Below, in pieces: positions 10,168-18,761 of a stretch of DNA of 32,688 bases. The DNA comes from an uncultured Sphingomonadales bacterium. GTDB lineage: Bacteria; Pseudomonadota; Alphaproteobacteria; Sphingomonadales; CAKZYD01. The DNA is taken from the NCBI GenBank assembly GCA_937884085.1, contig CAKZYD010000214.1, positions 1 to 32,688 on the forward strand. The letters run 5' to 3'. Both the position numbers and the translations under genes were made by a program. Within the stretch, counting starts at the first letter, position 1. Each line of letters begins with the position of its first letter. A model generated the notes under the pieces. That model did not search any database. It was not told where the DNA came from and saw only the letters and a program-made list of their open reading frames with translations.

Positions 10168-10408
10168 GTGGTCCTCAAAGGCACATGCTGCCTCGAGGCA
10201 GAGGCGCCCAGCAAATCAATGGCCTTGGGCGTGCGCATCGTCATCATGCGGCTTAGAACCGGGGAATTGCTCGCCCTTGCACGTTTGTCTCCTCCAAGCC
10301 GCACGCGACGCCTACCGCAAGCGTTGGACAATTGAGACTTTATTCTCGAACCTCAAAACCCGCGGCTTCGATTTGGAAACGACGCATATCACGCAGCCGC
10401 CCTCATAA
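10168..10408 (+). pseudogene. IS4-type transposase C-terminal relic, frameshifted
   Basis: Frame 1: [39 protein letters not shown], then frame 2: [38 protein letters not shown]; the [23 protein letters not shown] string is typical of IS4 DDE transposase C-termini. Confidence 0.8.
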
Positions 10409-10486
10409 CAGCCATTTTATCCAACCGAATGCCGCCAAAACCCTTATGAAGGGGGCGTTTGCGGGAAGAGTTGAGTACTATGGCAT

Positions 10487-10522
10487 CTGACAAAAATAGC
10501 CTTTCTCAGCTATCTATGTCAG
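10487..10522. promoter_or_regulatory. Interrupted palindrome upstream of the histidine kinase
   Basis: CTGACA-aaa-ATAGC-ctttctca-GCTAT-cta-TGTCAG: two perfect nested arm pairs (6 bp and 5 bp) separated by a symmetric 3-nt internal loop; no T-tract follows. Confidence 0.4.
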
Positions 10523-10599
10523 CCCCTTGATATTTTGCAAATGCAGCGTCGACAGCGTCCATTTTATCTCCATAGTCTCCAGGCACCTGGAAGAGAGGA

Positions 10600-12165
10600 A
10601 TGCGCGGGGCTGCCTCTGTGAAGATACGGCTGTTTCATCAACTCTTTGCGCTTGTGGCGGCCACGGCGGTGCTCGCCGTGCTCGCCAGGGGGGCGCTCTT
10701 GTCTTGGAACTTGACTCGCGGCTTTGCTGCCTATCTGACGGAGCAGGATGAGCGCCAGCGCGCTTCATTTGCATCAGAGGCAGCGAGGCTTTTGGCAGAG
10801 CAGGGGCCGCCGCAGACGATGCTGACAGGTGCCAATCCGCCGGGCATTCGGCTACTGCTCAGCCGCTTGGTGCCAGATGGACTGATGCCCGTGCGGCCTG
10901 GTCTGCCTGGCAGGCCGGACCAAATGGCGAGCCCACCATCGGGGCCTCCCATGGGCGGGCCCCCACCGGGACGCCGCCCCAGACCGGGTCTCGAGCAGCC
11001 CGCGCGTCCGCTGGGCCCACCGCCCCAGAGATCAAATCCGGGTCCCCCCCAAAAATTCTCAACCCGGCTTTTGCTGTTTGATAGTCAAGGCAACCAGCTC
11101 GCCGGGCCGCCGCCGCCGCCAACGCCCCTAGCGGCCACTATGATGCTTGAAGCGCCTATCACCGTGCGCGGCGATATAGTGGCCGTCGCCAAGTTACTGC
11201 CCCGGGGTGTGATGGTAGACCCAGTCGATGCGGGGTTTTTATCGCGCCAATACAAAACCGCAGCTGTTCTTGCCGGTCTCTTGGTTATAGCCGCAGCAGC
11301 GCCGGCATTTGTGCTGGCGCGGCGCGGCGCCAAACGTCTTGGCCATATGCAAACAGCGACCAATGCGATTGCCAAAGGCAGTTTTGACGTCCGGGTCGAG
11401 GTCAACGGCAGCGATGAGCTGGCTACCATGGCGGAGAATATCAACGATATGGCGGCCAGCTTGGAACAGCTGGAAGCGGCGCGCCGGCGTTGGCTGGCAG
11501 AAATTGGCCATGAACTGCGCACACCGATGACCGTGCTTATCGGTGAAATAGAGGCCTTGCGGGACGGCATTCGCCCGCTGACAGCGGCGGCCGTGCACTC
11601 TCTGTCGGAGGAAGCCGGCCGGCTCTCCCTGCTGATTGAGGACCTCCAGTTTCTTGCGATGTCTGACCTGACGGCCGCGCCATGCCATTTTGCTGAAACC
11701 GATGCTGTACGCCTGGTCCGTGAAGTAGCTGCACGCTTCTCTCGCGACATGGAGCAAGCTGGGCTGTCGCTGGCCGTGGAGTGCGGCGCCATAGAAACGC
11801 TGCCCGTCCTTTGGGATAGGGGCCGGATAGACCAAGTACTCGCCAACCTGCTTACCAATGCGCTGCGCTATACGGATGCGCCAGGCGCTGTAAGGCTCAG
11901 CCTATTCGAAGCAGCGAACGATGTCCGCCTGACCCTGGAGGATACAGCGCCCGCCGTCCCAGAGGCGCAGTTGGAGCAGCTGTTTGAGCCTTTGTTTCGG
12001 CTTGAAGGTTCGCGCGCCCGCGCCTCCGGCGGCAGCGGCCTGGGCCTGGCCGTTTCCAAATCCATCGTCAGAGCCCATGGCGGCACCATCCGCGCGCAGG
12101 CCTCAGAGCTCGGCGGTCTTGCGATCTCACTCTCACTGCCAAAAGATGCCAGAAGGGCGGTATAG
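10600..12165 (+). CDS. Two-component sensor histidine kinase (HAMP, HisKA, HATPase)
   Basis: Two TM segments, HAMP, H-box WLAEIGHELRTPMTVL, N-box VLANLLTNALRYT, G-box GGSGLGLAVSKSIVRAHGG. Real start may be GTG at 10618. Confidence 0.95.
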   Translation: MRGAASVKIRLFHQLFALVAATAVLAVLARGALLSWNLTRGFAAYLTEQDERQRASFASEAARLLAEQGPPQTMLTGANPPGIRLLLSRLVPDGLMPVRPGLPGRPDQMASPPSGPPMGGPPPGRRPRPGLEQPARPLGPPPQRSNPGPPQKFSTRLLLFDSQGNQLAGPPPPPTPLAATMMLEAPITVRGDIVAVAKLLPRGVMVDPVDAGFLSRQYKTAAVLAGLLVIAAAAPAFVLARRGAKRLGHMQTATNAIAKGSFDVRVEVNGSDELATMAENINDMAASLEQLEAARRRWLAEIGHELRTPMTVLIGEIEALRDGIRPLTAAAVHSLSEEAGRLSLLIEDLQFLAMSDLTAAPCHFAETDAVRLVREVAARFSRDMEQAGLSLAVECGAIETLPVLWDRGRIDQVLANLLTNALRYTDAPGAVRLSLFEAANDVRLTLEDTAPAVPEAQLEQLFEPLFRLEGSRARASGGSGLGLAVSKSIVRAHGGTIRAQASELGGLAISLSLPKDARRAV

Positions 12166-12167
12166 CC

Positions 12168-12845
12168 ATGCAGAAGACCATTTTCGTCGTTGAAGATGAC
12201 CCAAAGATAGCGCAGCTCGTCGCGGATTATCTGACGGCTGCCGCGTTCGCGCCGCGGATTTTCCCCGACGGGCGCTCCGTCGTGGCATCCGTGCGCGCAG
12301 ATAATCCAGCCTTGGTACTTCTAGACGTCATGCTCCCCGCCAGTGACGGTATCACCTTATGTAAGGAAATCCGTCGCTTTAGCGCCGTGCCCATCATCAT
12401 GCTCACCGCCCGCGTCGAAGAGCGCGCCAAGCTAGGAGGCCTGGACTGCGGCGCCGATGATTACGTCACCAAACCCTTCAGTCCGGCTGAAGTCGTCGCC
12501 CGCGTCAAAGCCCAGCTGCGCCGCGCGGAGGGGTCGGTGACGACCAATCCAGATGCAGTTGATTATCTGGTCGATGAGGACGGCTACCGCATCGCCTGGC
12601 GCGGCAGCTGGCTTGATCTCTCCCCCTCTGAGTACCAGCTCTTCGCCGCCATGATAAAACGCCCAGGCGTCGTCTTTACAAGAGACCAACTCCTCGACAC
12701 TCTAGGCGAAGCCGCCACCGAAAGCACAGACCGCGCCATCGACAGCCACATCAAAAACCTACGCCGGAAAATCCAGCGGGTCGATGATGGCGCGCGCTGT
12801 ATTACGTCGGTTTATGGGGCCGGGTATCGGTTTGATCCGCCTTAA
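12168..12845 (+). CDS. OmpR/PhoB-family response regulator
   Basis: FVVEDDPKIAQLV, LVLLDVMLPASDGI, GADDYVTKPFSPAEVVARV and winged-helix effector VFTRDQLLD...AIDSHIKNLRRKIQ...VYGAGYRF. Confidence 0.97.
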   Translation: MQKTIFVVEDDPKIAQLVADYLTAAAFAPRIFPDGRSVVASVRADNPALVLLDVMLPASDGITLCKEIRRFSAVPIIMLTARVEERAKLGGLDCGADDYVTKPFSPAEVVARVKAQLRRAEGSVTTNPDAVDYLVDEDGYRIAWRGSWLDLSPSEYQLFAAMIKRPGVVFTRDQLLDTLGEAATESTDRAIDSHIKNLRRKIQRVDDGARCITSVYGAGYRFDPP

Positions 12846-14047
12846 GGGCGCGGTGGTCTCTGTGGCCTTCCGCCGCCACGTTGTTGACCTTGCCGCGGCC
12901 GCGCGTCCTGACGCTCGCTTATGCCTTTTACGCAGCGCTGGATGAAGGGATAGGCGTCGGTTGCGTAATAGTGGTAGATGCCGCCCGGAAAGTCTGGGGT
13001 TGCGCCGATGCGGCCGTTGCATTCGTCTAAATCACCGAGGCCAGCGACATATTCATAGTCTTGGCTGAAGGCGCCCATGGGAATGTCCGCCGTGTCTGGG
13101 CGACCCGCGTCTGGGGCCTCTTTAAGTTGGTAGCTGGGTTGCATTTCACGCAAGGCGCCATCAGCGCCGTAGCCATAGCGGGCGTATATGGGAAAGCCGT
13201 CTGTGGCCCAGCCGATGAGCGCCATTTCTAGGCCAGCTTTTGCGTCGTCCGACAGGAGGCCTTCGGGAACGCCGTGATAGTGGTAGGCGCCGGTGGGCTG
13301 CACGTGAGCGTGGTTATGGTCTTCGCCGAAATCGAAGCTGTCTTGGCCCAGCGCTTCGATATGCCAATGGCCGCGGCCAAAGCCGAGGCTGCAATCGGCT
13401 GGCGACTGGGCGCTAGACGCGCAGCGGCCTGCTGTGCCGGGGTCGAATTTGACGCCATTTAACGCATAGCCCACGATTTTCACAGGCTGGCCATCGCTGG
13501 CTTCAATGAGCGCGGGATACAGCGGTACAGAAGCGCGCACATATTGTGCGGACACACCGTGCGGATTGCCCCTGTTGGGAAAGGTGCCGATGCTATGGTC
13601 CGGCACGCCGTTGGCGACTAAGTTGCGTTTATCCTCGCTGCACCACCATGTGGCTTCGCTGGTCAGCCCCGTCTCGACATTCTCCGTTTCTTCAGTGACG
13701 CTGCACAGCACATCGGAGGTATCGTCCGCGTCGGCAACGACGGCGTTGTCTAAGGGGTTGGGGCGGCGGCCTGGGCCAGAGCGAAAGGCCGCTGGCCCAC
13801 CTTCGGGGACACAGGCAAGCGGGCGGTTGCCAGGGGCGAAACAACTGCCGCTGATGGTTTCCCCGCGCGGCCCGCTTGCGGTGCAGGATTGGCCGGATGA
13901 TTTGTCTTCACAGGCATTGAGCATGTCTTGCGTTGGCCGCGGCGGCCTGTCTTGGGCCTTTGAGGCCGACAAGACAGCCAGGCCCGATGAAAGCGCTGCA
14001 GAAAGCAACGCCGTCCAAAGCCAAGAGGATGCTTTCGTCATAGTCAA
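12842..14047 (-). CDS. YHYH-domain secreted protein
   Basis: N-terminal signal-like hydrophobic segment; conserved AYHYHGVPEGLL, IGWATDGFPIYARYGY, DLDECNGRIGATPDFPGGIYHYYATDAYPFIQRCVKG. Confidence 0.85.
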   Translation of the reverse strand: MTMTKASSWLWTALLSAALSSGLAVLSASKAQDRPPRPTQDMLNACEDKSSGQSCTASGPRGETISGSCFAPGNRPLACVPEGGPAAFRSGPGRRPNPLDNAVVADADDTSDVLCSVTEETENVETGLTSEATWWCSEDKRNLVANGVPDHSIGTFPNRGNPHGVSAQYVRASVPLYPALIEASDGQPVKIVGYALNGVKFDPGTAGRCASSAQSPADCSLGFGRGHWHIEALGQDSFDFGEDHNHAHVQPTGAYHYHGVPEGLLSDDAKAGLEMALIGWATDGFPIYARYGYGADGALREMQPSYQLKEAPDAGRPDTADIPMGAFSQDYEYVAGLGDLDECNGRIGATPDFPGGIYHYYATDAYPFIQRCVKGISERQDARPRQGQQRGGGRPQRPPRP

Positions 14048-14133
14048 TCCAGTCCGTTACAATGCAGTCATGAATTACACGGACACTATGGATGAAAAAT
14101 GGGCAGCGCTTTTCGCTCAGGCCGCCGGTTTGC

Positions 14134-15504
14134 TTACACAGCGACTGAATGCTGCGCTGCTTTTGCGCGCAGATAGGCATCGAACACGGCCGCCACAGTG
14201 CGCACAAGTGGCGCGCCCGCCTTCGTCATGGTGATGCGATGGGCCGCGTCCCGATAGATGAGCCCGTCTCGCTCCATTTGCGCCAAGTCTGTCTCGACCT
14301 CTGCATACCATCCCAGCGGCGCTTTATGCTGGGCTGCCGCCGCAGCCAGATCGACGCGGCCGTTGCACATCAGTTGCTCAATCACCCAGCCGCGCAGCGT
14401 GTCATCGGCAGTCAACGCGCAGCCTTTGGCGATGGGCAGCGTGCCTGCTTCTACCGCCCTTGTCCAAGCACGGGTCTCGGCAATGCTTTGGGTATAGCCA
14501 TGCGGTGTGCGGCCTATGGATGTGGCCCCCATACCAAGCAAAGTGGTGGCGGTGTCGGTCGTGTAGCCCTGAAAATTGCGCCGCAACGTGCCTTGGCGCA
14601 CGGCAAGGGCGAGCGGGTCGTCAGGCACTGCGAAATGATCAAGGCCGATGGCAACATAGCCCATGGCGACCAGAGCTTCAGACGCCGCCTTGGCTTGGGC
14701 CAGCCGTTCGGCTGCTCCAGGGAGCGCGGCGGCATCAATCATCCGCTGCGCTTTGGCCATCCAGGGCACATGAGCATAGCCGAACAAGGCGACGCGATTG
14801 GGCCGCATAGCCGCGCACAGCTCGATGGTGCGGGTTAGTGTTCCAACCGTTTGATGCGGCAGGCCGTAAATTAGGTCGAAATTGATGTTGGCGATGCCAG
14901 CAGCACGCAAACCATCGACCGAAGCGCGGACCATATCGGGGGGCTGGACGCGGTTGATGGCGAGTTGGACCTGTGGGTCAAATTCCTGCACGCCGAAGCT
15001 GGCACGGTTGAAGCCAAGGCCGGCGAGATGTTTAATCATGTCGCCAGACAGCGTTCTGGGGTCACTCTCAATGGCCAGTTCTGCATCGGACGCAAAGCTG
15101 AAATGGTGGTCAATGACCTCCATCGCGTGGCCGAGGTCGCTTTCACTCAGAGAGGTGGGCGTGCCGCCGCCCCAATGCATGTGGCTTACGCGCATGCGGG
15201 TTGGCAGATAACCGGCCACCAGGCCAATCTCTTTGCGCAGCGTCGCCGCATAGTCTGCAATCGGCTGATAGCGGGCCGATAGCTTCATGTTGCAGCCGCA
15301 ATACCAGCAGACTTTCTTGCAGAAAGGGACGTGCAGGTAGAGGGAGAGCGGGTCGAGCGGGTCTAAAGCGCTAAGCCAAGTCGCATAGTCATCAGGCCCA
15401 ATGTCCGGTGAAAAATGCGGCACTGTCGGGTAACTCGTGTACCGTGGGACGGCTCTGGTTGCGTAGCCGCTTAGTCTTTGGTCCATTGTCGTCCTTTTCC
15501 CCAT
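14134..15504 (-). CDS. hemN: Oxygen-independent coproporphyrinogen III oxidase (radical SAM)
   Basis: [37 protein letters not shown] (CxxxCxxC), HMHWGGGTPTSL, GVQEFDPQVQLAINRVQP, NFDLIYGLPHQT. Confidence 0.94.
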   Translation of the reverse strand: MGKRTTMDQRLSGYATRAVPRYTSYPTVPHFSPDIGPDDYATWLSALDPLDPLSLYLHVPFCKKVCWYCGCNMKLSARYQPIADYAATLRKEIGLVAGYLPTRMRVSHMHWGGGTPTSLSESDLGHAMEVIDHHFSFASDAELAIESDPRTLSGDMIKHLAGLGFNRASFGVQEFDPQVQLAINRVQPPDMVRASVDGLRAAGIANINFDLIYGLPHQTVGTLTRTIELCAAMRPNRVALFGYAHVPWMAKAQRMIDAAALPGAAERLAQAKAASEALVAMGYVAIGLDHFAVPDDPLALAVRQGTLRRNFQGYTTDTATTLLGMGATSIGRTPHGYTQSIAETRAWTRAVEAGTLPIAKGCALTADDTLRGWVIEQLMCNGRVDLAAAAAQHKAPLGWYAEVETDLAQMERDGLIYRDAAHRITMTKAGAPLVRTVAAVFDAYLRAKAAQHSVAV

Positions 15505-16099
15505 CCGGCGCGTCTGGCAACGTTACTTCAAATTTGCATAAGCCCGCGTCGCCCTTGCCGCAGACATGGCGCACCTCTGTCCCCCGCGCCACCAGCTGGT
15601 CGAAGAGCCGCGTGAAAACGGCGCTATGCCAAACACAGTCTGGCATCACCAGCGGATTGTCTTTGACCGTAATCATTGCGGGGCTGCCAGGCGTTGTTTC
15701 GCATTGGCCTGAGCCGACGAAGGTCCACGCGTTTTTCTTAATGGCTTTCAGCAGCAAGCGCTGTGCCAGGCGCTGTGGGGCAAGCCGCAGGATACCCTTT
15801 ACAAAGCCAGGAATGCGATTGGCGATGACATAGTCGGCTGTGCGCACACCTGCATCATGGGCAAGGGTCGGCGCCTCTTTCGGATGCACGTGCCAAAGCG
15901 CCTGATAGAGCGCGACCGGGACACGCTCATCGGTCATATCCTCAGGCGGCGTCTCTAGCATGTCCGGCACACCGGCATGGCTGAACACACGCACCGCCTC
16001 AGCCTGGCCGAGCCGGTCTGTCACCGCATGGCCAAGCTGGATAACGGCATTTGGTCCTATCTTGCCGTTTGGCGGCGTATTAAGCGCTGGGCTGGTCAT
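15392..16099 (-). CDS. bchJ: BchJ-like protein (4-vinyl reductase / V4R-domain, bacteriochlorophyll biosynthesis accessory)
   Basis: [18 protein letters not shown]...[21 protein letters not shown]...LYQALW...[44 protein letters not shown]; position directly after bchE. Confidence 0.88.
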   Translation of the reverse strand: MTSPALNTPPNGKIGPNAVIQLGHAVTDRLGQAEAVRVFSHAGVPDMLETPPEDMTDERVPVALYQALWHVHPKEAPTLAHDAGVRTADYVIANRIPGFVKGILRLAPQRLAQRLLLKAIKKNAWTFVGSGQCETTPGSPAMITVKDNPLVMPDCVWHSAVFTRLFDQLVARGTEVRHVCGKGDAGLCKFEVTLPDAPDGEKDDNGPKTKRLRNQSRPTVHELPDSAAFFTGHWA

Positions 16100-17762
16100 G
16101 CAAAATGCTCCGTTTCATCGGTGCAAGGCTTTCGGCCATTTGCTCGTCTCCGCCGCCGCAGGCTTTCACGGCCATCCGCTCTTTGGCGCGTTCCTTGCCT
16201 TGGGCTTTTAGAGCGGCGCGCCGTTCGGCGGCCTTGGCGGCCAAGTCGGCGGAGGCTTGCCAATCCTCCATCTGCGCTTCGGCGATTTGGCGGGTTTCAT
16301 CGAAGTCAAAATGCACATTCTTCTTTGACTGCGGGCCCCAATAATTGGCCTTACCCAAGTCATAGAAGGTGCGCTGCACGCCCGCCTTTAAAAAGGCTTT
16401 TAAGCAGCCCAGCAAATAGCGGCGCCTAAAGCCAGTGCCGCGCCAGGGGTAATGGAACAGCGCTTTGCGGGAATAAAAGCGCCGGTAGTTGTGCATCACC
16501 CGGTCAAGCAATGTCGCCCGGTCCATGGCCTTGGGCGCCATAATGGGCGTGACGAAGTTGTATTTCGAAAAGTCAAAGACCTCCACTTGGTCCTTGAGGT
16601 CCTGAAACAGCGGCGTGAACGGCCAGGGCGTATACATGGACCAGTTGGCTAGGTCCGGTTGCCAATCCCAAGCCATCTGGAAGGTCTCTTCGAGCGTTTC
16701 CGGCGTCTCATTGTCCAGCCCAACGATGAACTGGGCTTCCACAAAGATATCGGCCTCGCGAAGCAAGCGAATAGCTTCCTTGTTGTCGGCGACCTTCGTT
16801 TCTTTGTTGAAAGTATCGAGCTTGAGCTGCGCGGCGGCCTCGGTACCCAGCGAGACGTGCACCAGGCCCGCTTTGCGATATAGCGGCAGGAGCTCCTTAT
16901 CGCGCATGATGTCGGTCACGCGGGTATTGATGCCCCACTTGACTCTGTCAGGCAGGTCGCGGGCAATCAGCTCCTCACAGAATTGAACGAACTTCTTGCG
17001 GTTAATTGTGGGCTCCTCATCGGCCAAGATGAAGAAGCCGACATCATGGTCGTTGACCAGCGTTTCAATCTCATCGACCACCTTTTTCGGGTCCCGCACC
17101 CGATAATCACGCCAGAACTTCCACTGGGAACAAAAAGAGCAGGTGAACGGGCACCCGCGTGCCAAATTGGGGATAGCGACCCGCACCCCGAGCGGCACAT
17201 ACATGTATTTCGACCATTCCAAGATGGTCCAATCCGGATTGATGCCGTCCAAATCCTTGACGGTCGGCGCGGCTTGTGTAGCCGTAATTTCATCGCCATC
17301 GCGGAAGGCGAGGCCCTTGATATCAGTACGGTTGGCAGGCCAGTTGCCTTCATCAATAGTGCGAATCAGCTCTAAGAAAATCTCTTCACCTTCACCCCGG
17401 ACAATCACGTCCACCCAAGGCGCTTCGGAGAAAACCTGCTTATACATGAAGGTGGCGTGCACACCGCCCAGAACGCGCACGGCACCGGGACAAACATCCT
17501 GAGCAATTTTTAGGGTTTCTTCCGCCATATAAATGGAGGGCGTAATGGCCGTCGTGCCGACCACGTCAGGCTGCAGCTCTTTAAGGCGTTCGGCAACGGC
17601 CTCATTATCCAGATCATTGGTCATGGCATCAATGAAGTGGAGGTCAGTATAGCCCGCATCGCGCAAATGGCCGGAGAGATATGCGGCCCAAGCCGGCGGC
17701 CAATTGCCCGCAATCTCCGCGCCACCTGAATGATAATTGGGGTGAATCAGAACGATGCGCAT
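16080..17762 (-). CDS. bchE: Mg-protoporphyrin IX monomethyl ester anaerobic oxidative cyclase
   Basis: 560 aa; [33 protein letters not shown] with B12-binding-like domain, radical [37 protein letters not shown]-terminal ACGGGDEQM. Confidence 0.94.
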   Translation of the reverse strand: MRIVLIHPNYHSGGAEIAGNWPPAWAAYLSGHLRDAGYTDLHFIDAMTNDLDNEAVAERLKELQPDVVGTTAITPSIYMAEETLKIAQDVCPGAVRVLGGVHATFMYKQVFSEAPWVDVIVRGEGEEIFLELIRTIDEGNWPANRTDIKGLAFRDGDEITATQAAPTVKDLDGINPDWTILEWSKYMYVPLGVRVAIPNLARGCPFTCSFCSQWKFWRDYRVRDPKKVVDEIETLVNDHDVGFFILADEEPTINRKKFVQFCEELIARDLPDRVKWGINTRVTDIMRDKELLPLYRKAGLVHVSLGTEAAAQLKLDTFNKETKVADNKEAIRLLREADIFVEAQFIVGLDNETPETLEETFQMAWDWQPDLANWSMYTPWPFTPLFQDLKDQVEVFDFSKYNFVTPIMAPKAMDRATLLDRVMHNYRRFYSRKALFHYPWRGTGFRRRYLLGCLKAFLKAGVQRTFYDLGKANYWGPQSKKNVHFDFDETRQIAEAQMEDWQASADLAAKAAERRAALKAQGKERAKERMAVKACGGGDEQMAESLAPMKRSILHDQPSA

Positions 17763-17778
17763 AGCCAGCCTCTCCGTT

Positions 17779-17796
17779 TGTCTAAAAATACTGACA
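17779..17796. promoter_or_regulatory. CrtJ/PpsR-type operator 1: TGTctaaaaatactgACA
   Basis: Exact TGT-N12-ACA, 17 bp upstream of the bchE start codon. Confidence 0.75.
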
Positions 17797-17803
17797 GAAA
17801 CAT

Positions 17804-17821
17804 TGTCTAATTAATTTGACA
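17804..17821. promoter_or_regulatory. CrtJ/PpsR-type operator 2: TGTctaattaatttgACA
   Basis: Second exact TGT-N12-ACA; both begin TGTCTAA and end TGACA, 25 bp centre to centre. Confidence 0.75.
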
Positions 17822-18251
17822 TACATCATTTTTTGGCGGATTGGCGCAAAGGCTTTTGGCTTGATTGAGCGGCGGGCTAAGGCATCAATCGTGCTTAGCT
17901 AGATTTGAGGTTTAGCCAAGGCCGCAGCATGCCGCTCAAGCTTCAAGTGCTGAGTTGGAACAGCCTCCGTCCAGATTTGAGCTTTAAGCCCATTGCTGCC
18001 GTCCGAAACCCATTGCTGAAAGTCCGCTTTGCAATAGAAAACCGGCATTATGGGAGGCAAATTTAGGAGAGGATGGTGCTTACCCTAGCATCAACTAAAA
18101 TCGGCACACCAAAGAAAACACTGCTCAGCCCTTTTGTCTTCATAGCCAACTCAATTGAATGCGCAGGAAATCGTCGATCGATCGGCCTTTGTGTCGACCA
18201 TTCGGAATGAAGATCCGTTTAATTGCGAGCGTGTCCTAGCTACCTCAAAGA

Positions 18252-18659
18252 TCATCGAATGAACTGCGATATGACATTTTGACGGAATAGGAGTATGATG
18301 GCGATGATTTGAAGCACCATGAAGACGCCAATTCCGAGATACACCGTCAGTGCTGAGGCAATCTCGACGGGCATCGGGTGAAAGTACTGTGTGATCAGGC
18401 CGTGCGAATAATCAAATGCACCCAAGCTATTGTAGATGACCAATGCACCCCAAGCTCGTGGGCTTTCCATCTTCCACAGGGCGTAGATCATCACTGGCAC
18501 CAGAAATCCAATGATCGCATCGCTAAGCCACGGACCAAACCAGGCGTTGGGCGCAAGTCCACCAAACGCAGTTATCTCAGGAAGAAAGAGTATTGTCTGA
18601 GCCCGAAAGACTGTGGCGGCCATAAGTAAAGTGATTGTCCATCTGAGTGATATCGGCAT
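18252..18659 (-). CDS. Small four-TM membrane protein of unknown function
   Basis: 135 aa, four hydrophobic segments; immediately downstream of an AraC-family gene on the same strand. Confidence 0.65.
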   Translation of the reverse strand: MPISLRWTITLLMAATVFRAQTILFLPEITAFGGLAPNAWFGPWLSDAIIGFLVPVMIYALWKMESPRAWGALVIYNSLGAFDYSHGLITQYFHPMPVEIASALTVYLGIGVFMVLQIIAIILLFRQNVISQFIR

Positions 18660-18761
18660 CGATTCTAATCCTTTCTGAACTGTAATCAGGCAATGAGTAT
18701 TTGGTCGCCGAAATCTCTCATCGGCGTTGGATGAATATTGTTCGTTGGATCGATCTTGTCG

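Noticed and set aside
9858-10331. 157-aa minus-strand ORF over the 3HB hydrolase 3' end and IS relic
   Set aside because: Antisense to better-supported coding and transposase relic sequence.
11085-11858. 257-aa minus-strand ORF opposite the histidine kinase
   Set aside because: Lies fully antisense to well-supported kinase motifs; low-complexity Ser/Arg/Ala composition typical of shadow ORFs.
13506-14234. 242-aa plus-strand ORF opposite the YHYH gene
   Set aside because: Antisense to a gene with clear conserved motifs; no recognisable domain.
14149-14838. 229-aa plus-strand ORF opposite hemN
   Set aside because: Antisense shadow of hemN, His/Gly/Arg-rich without domain signature.
17846-17885. 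TTGAT…ATCAA half-sites upstream of bchE considered as an FNR box
   Set aside because: The spacing (18 nt) is far from the TTGAT-N4-ATCAA FNR consensus.
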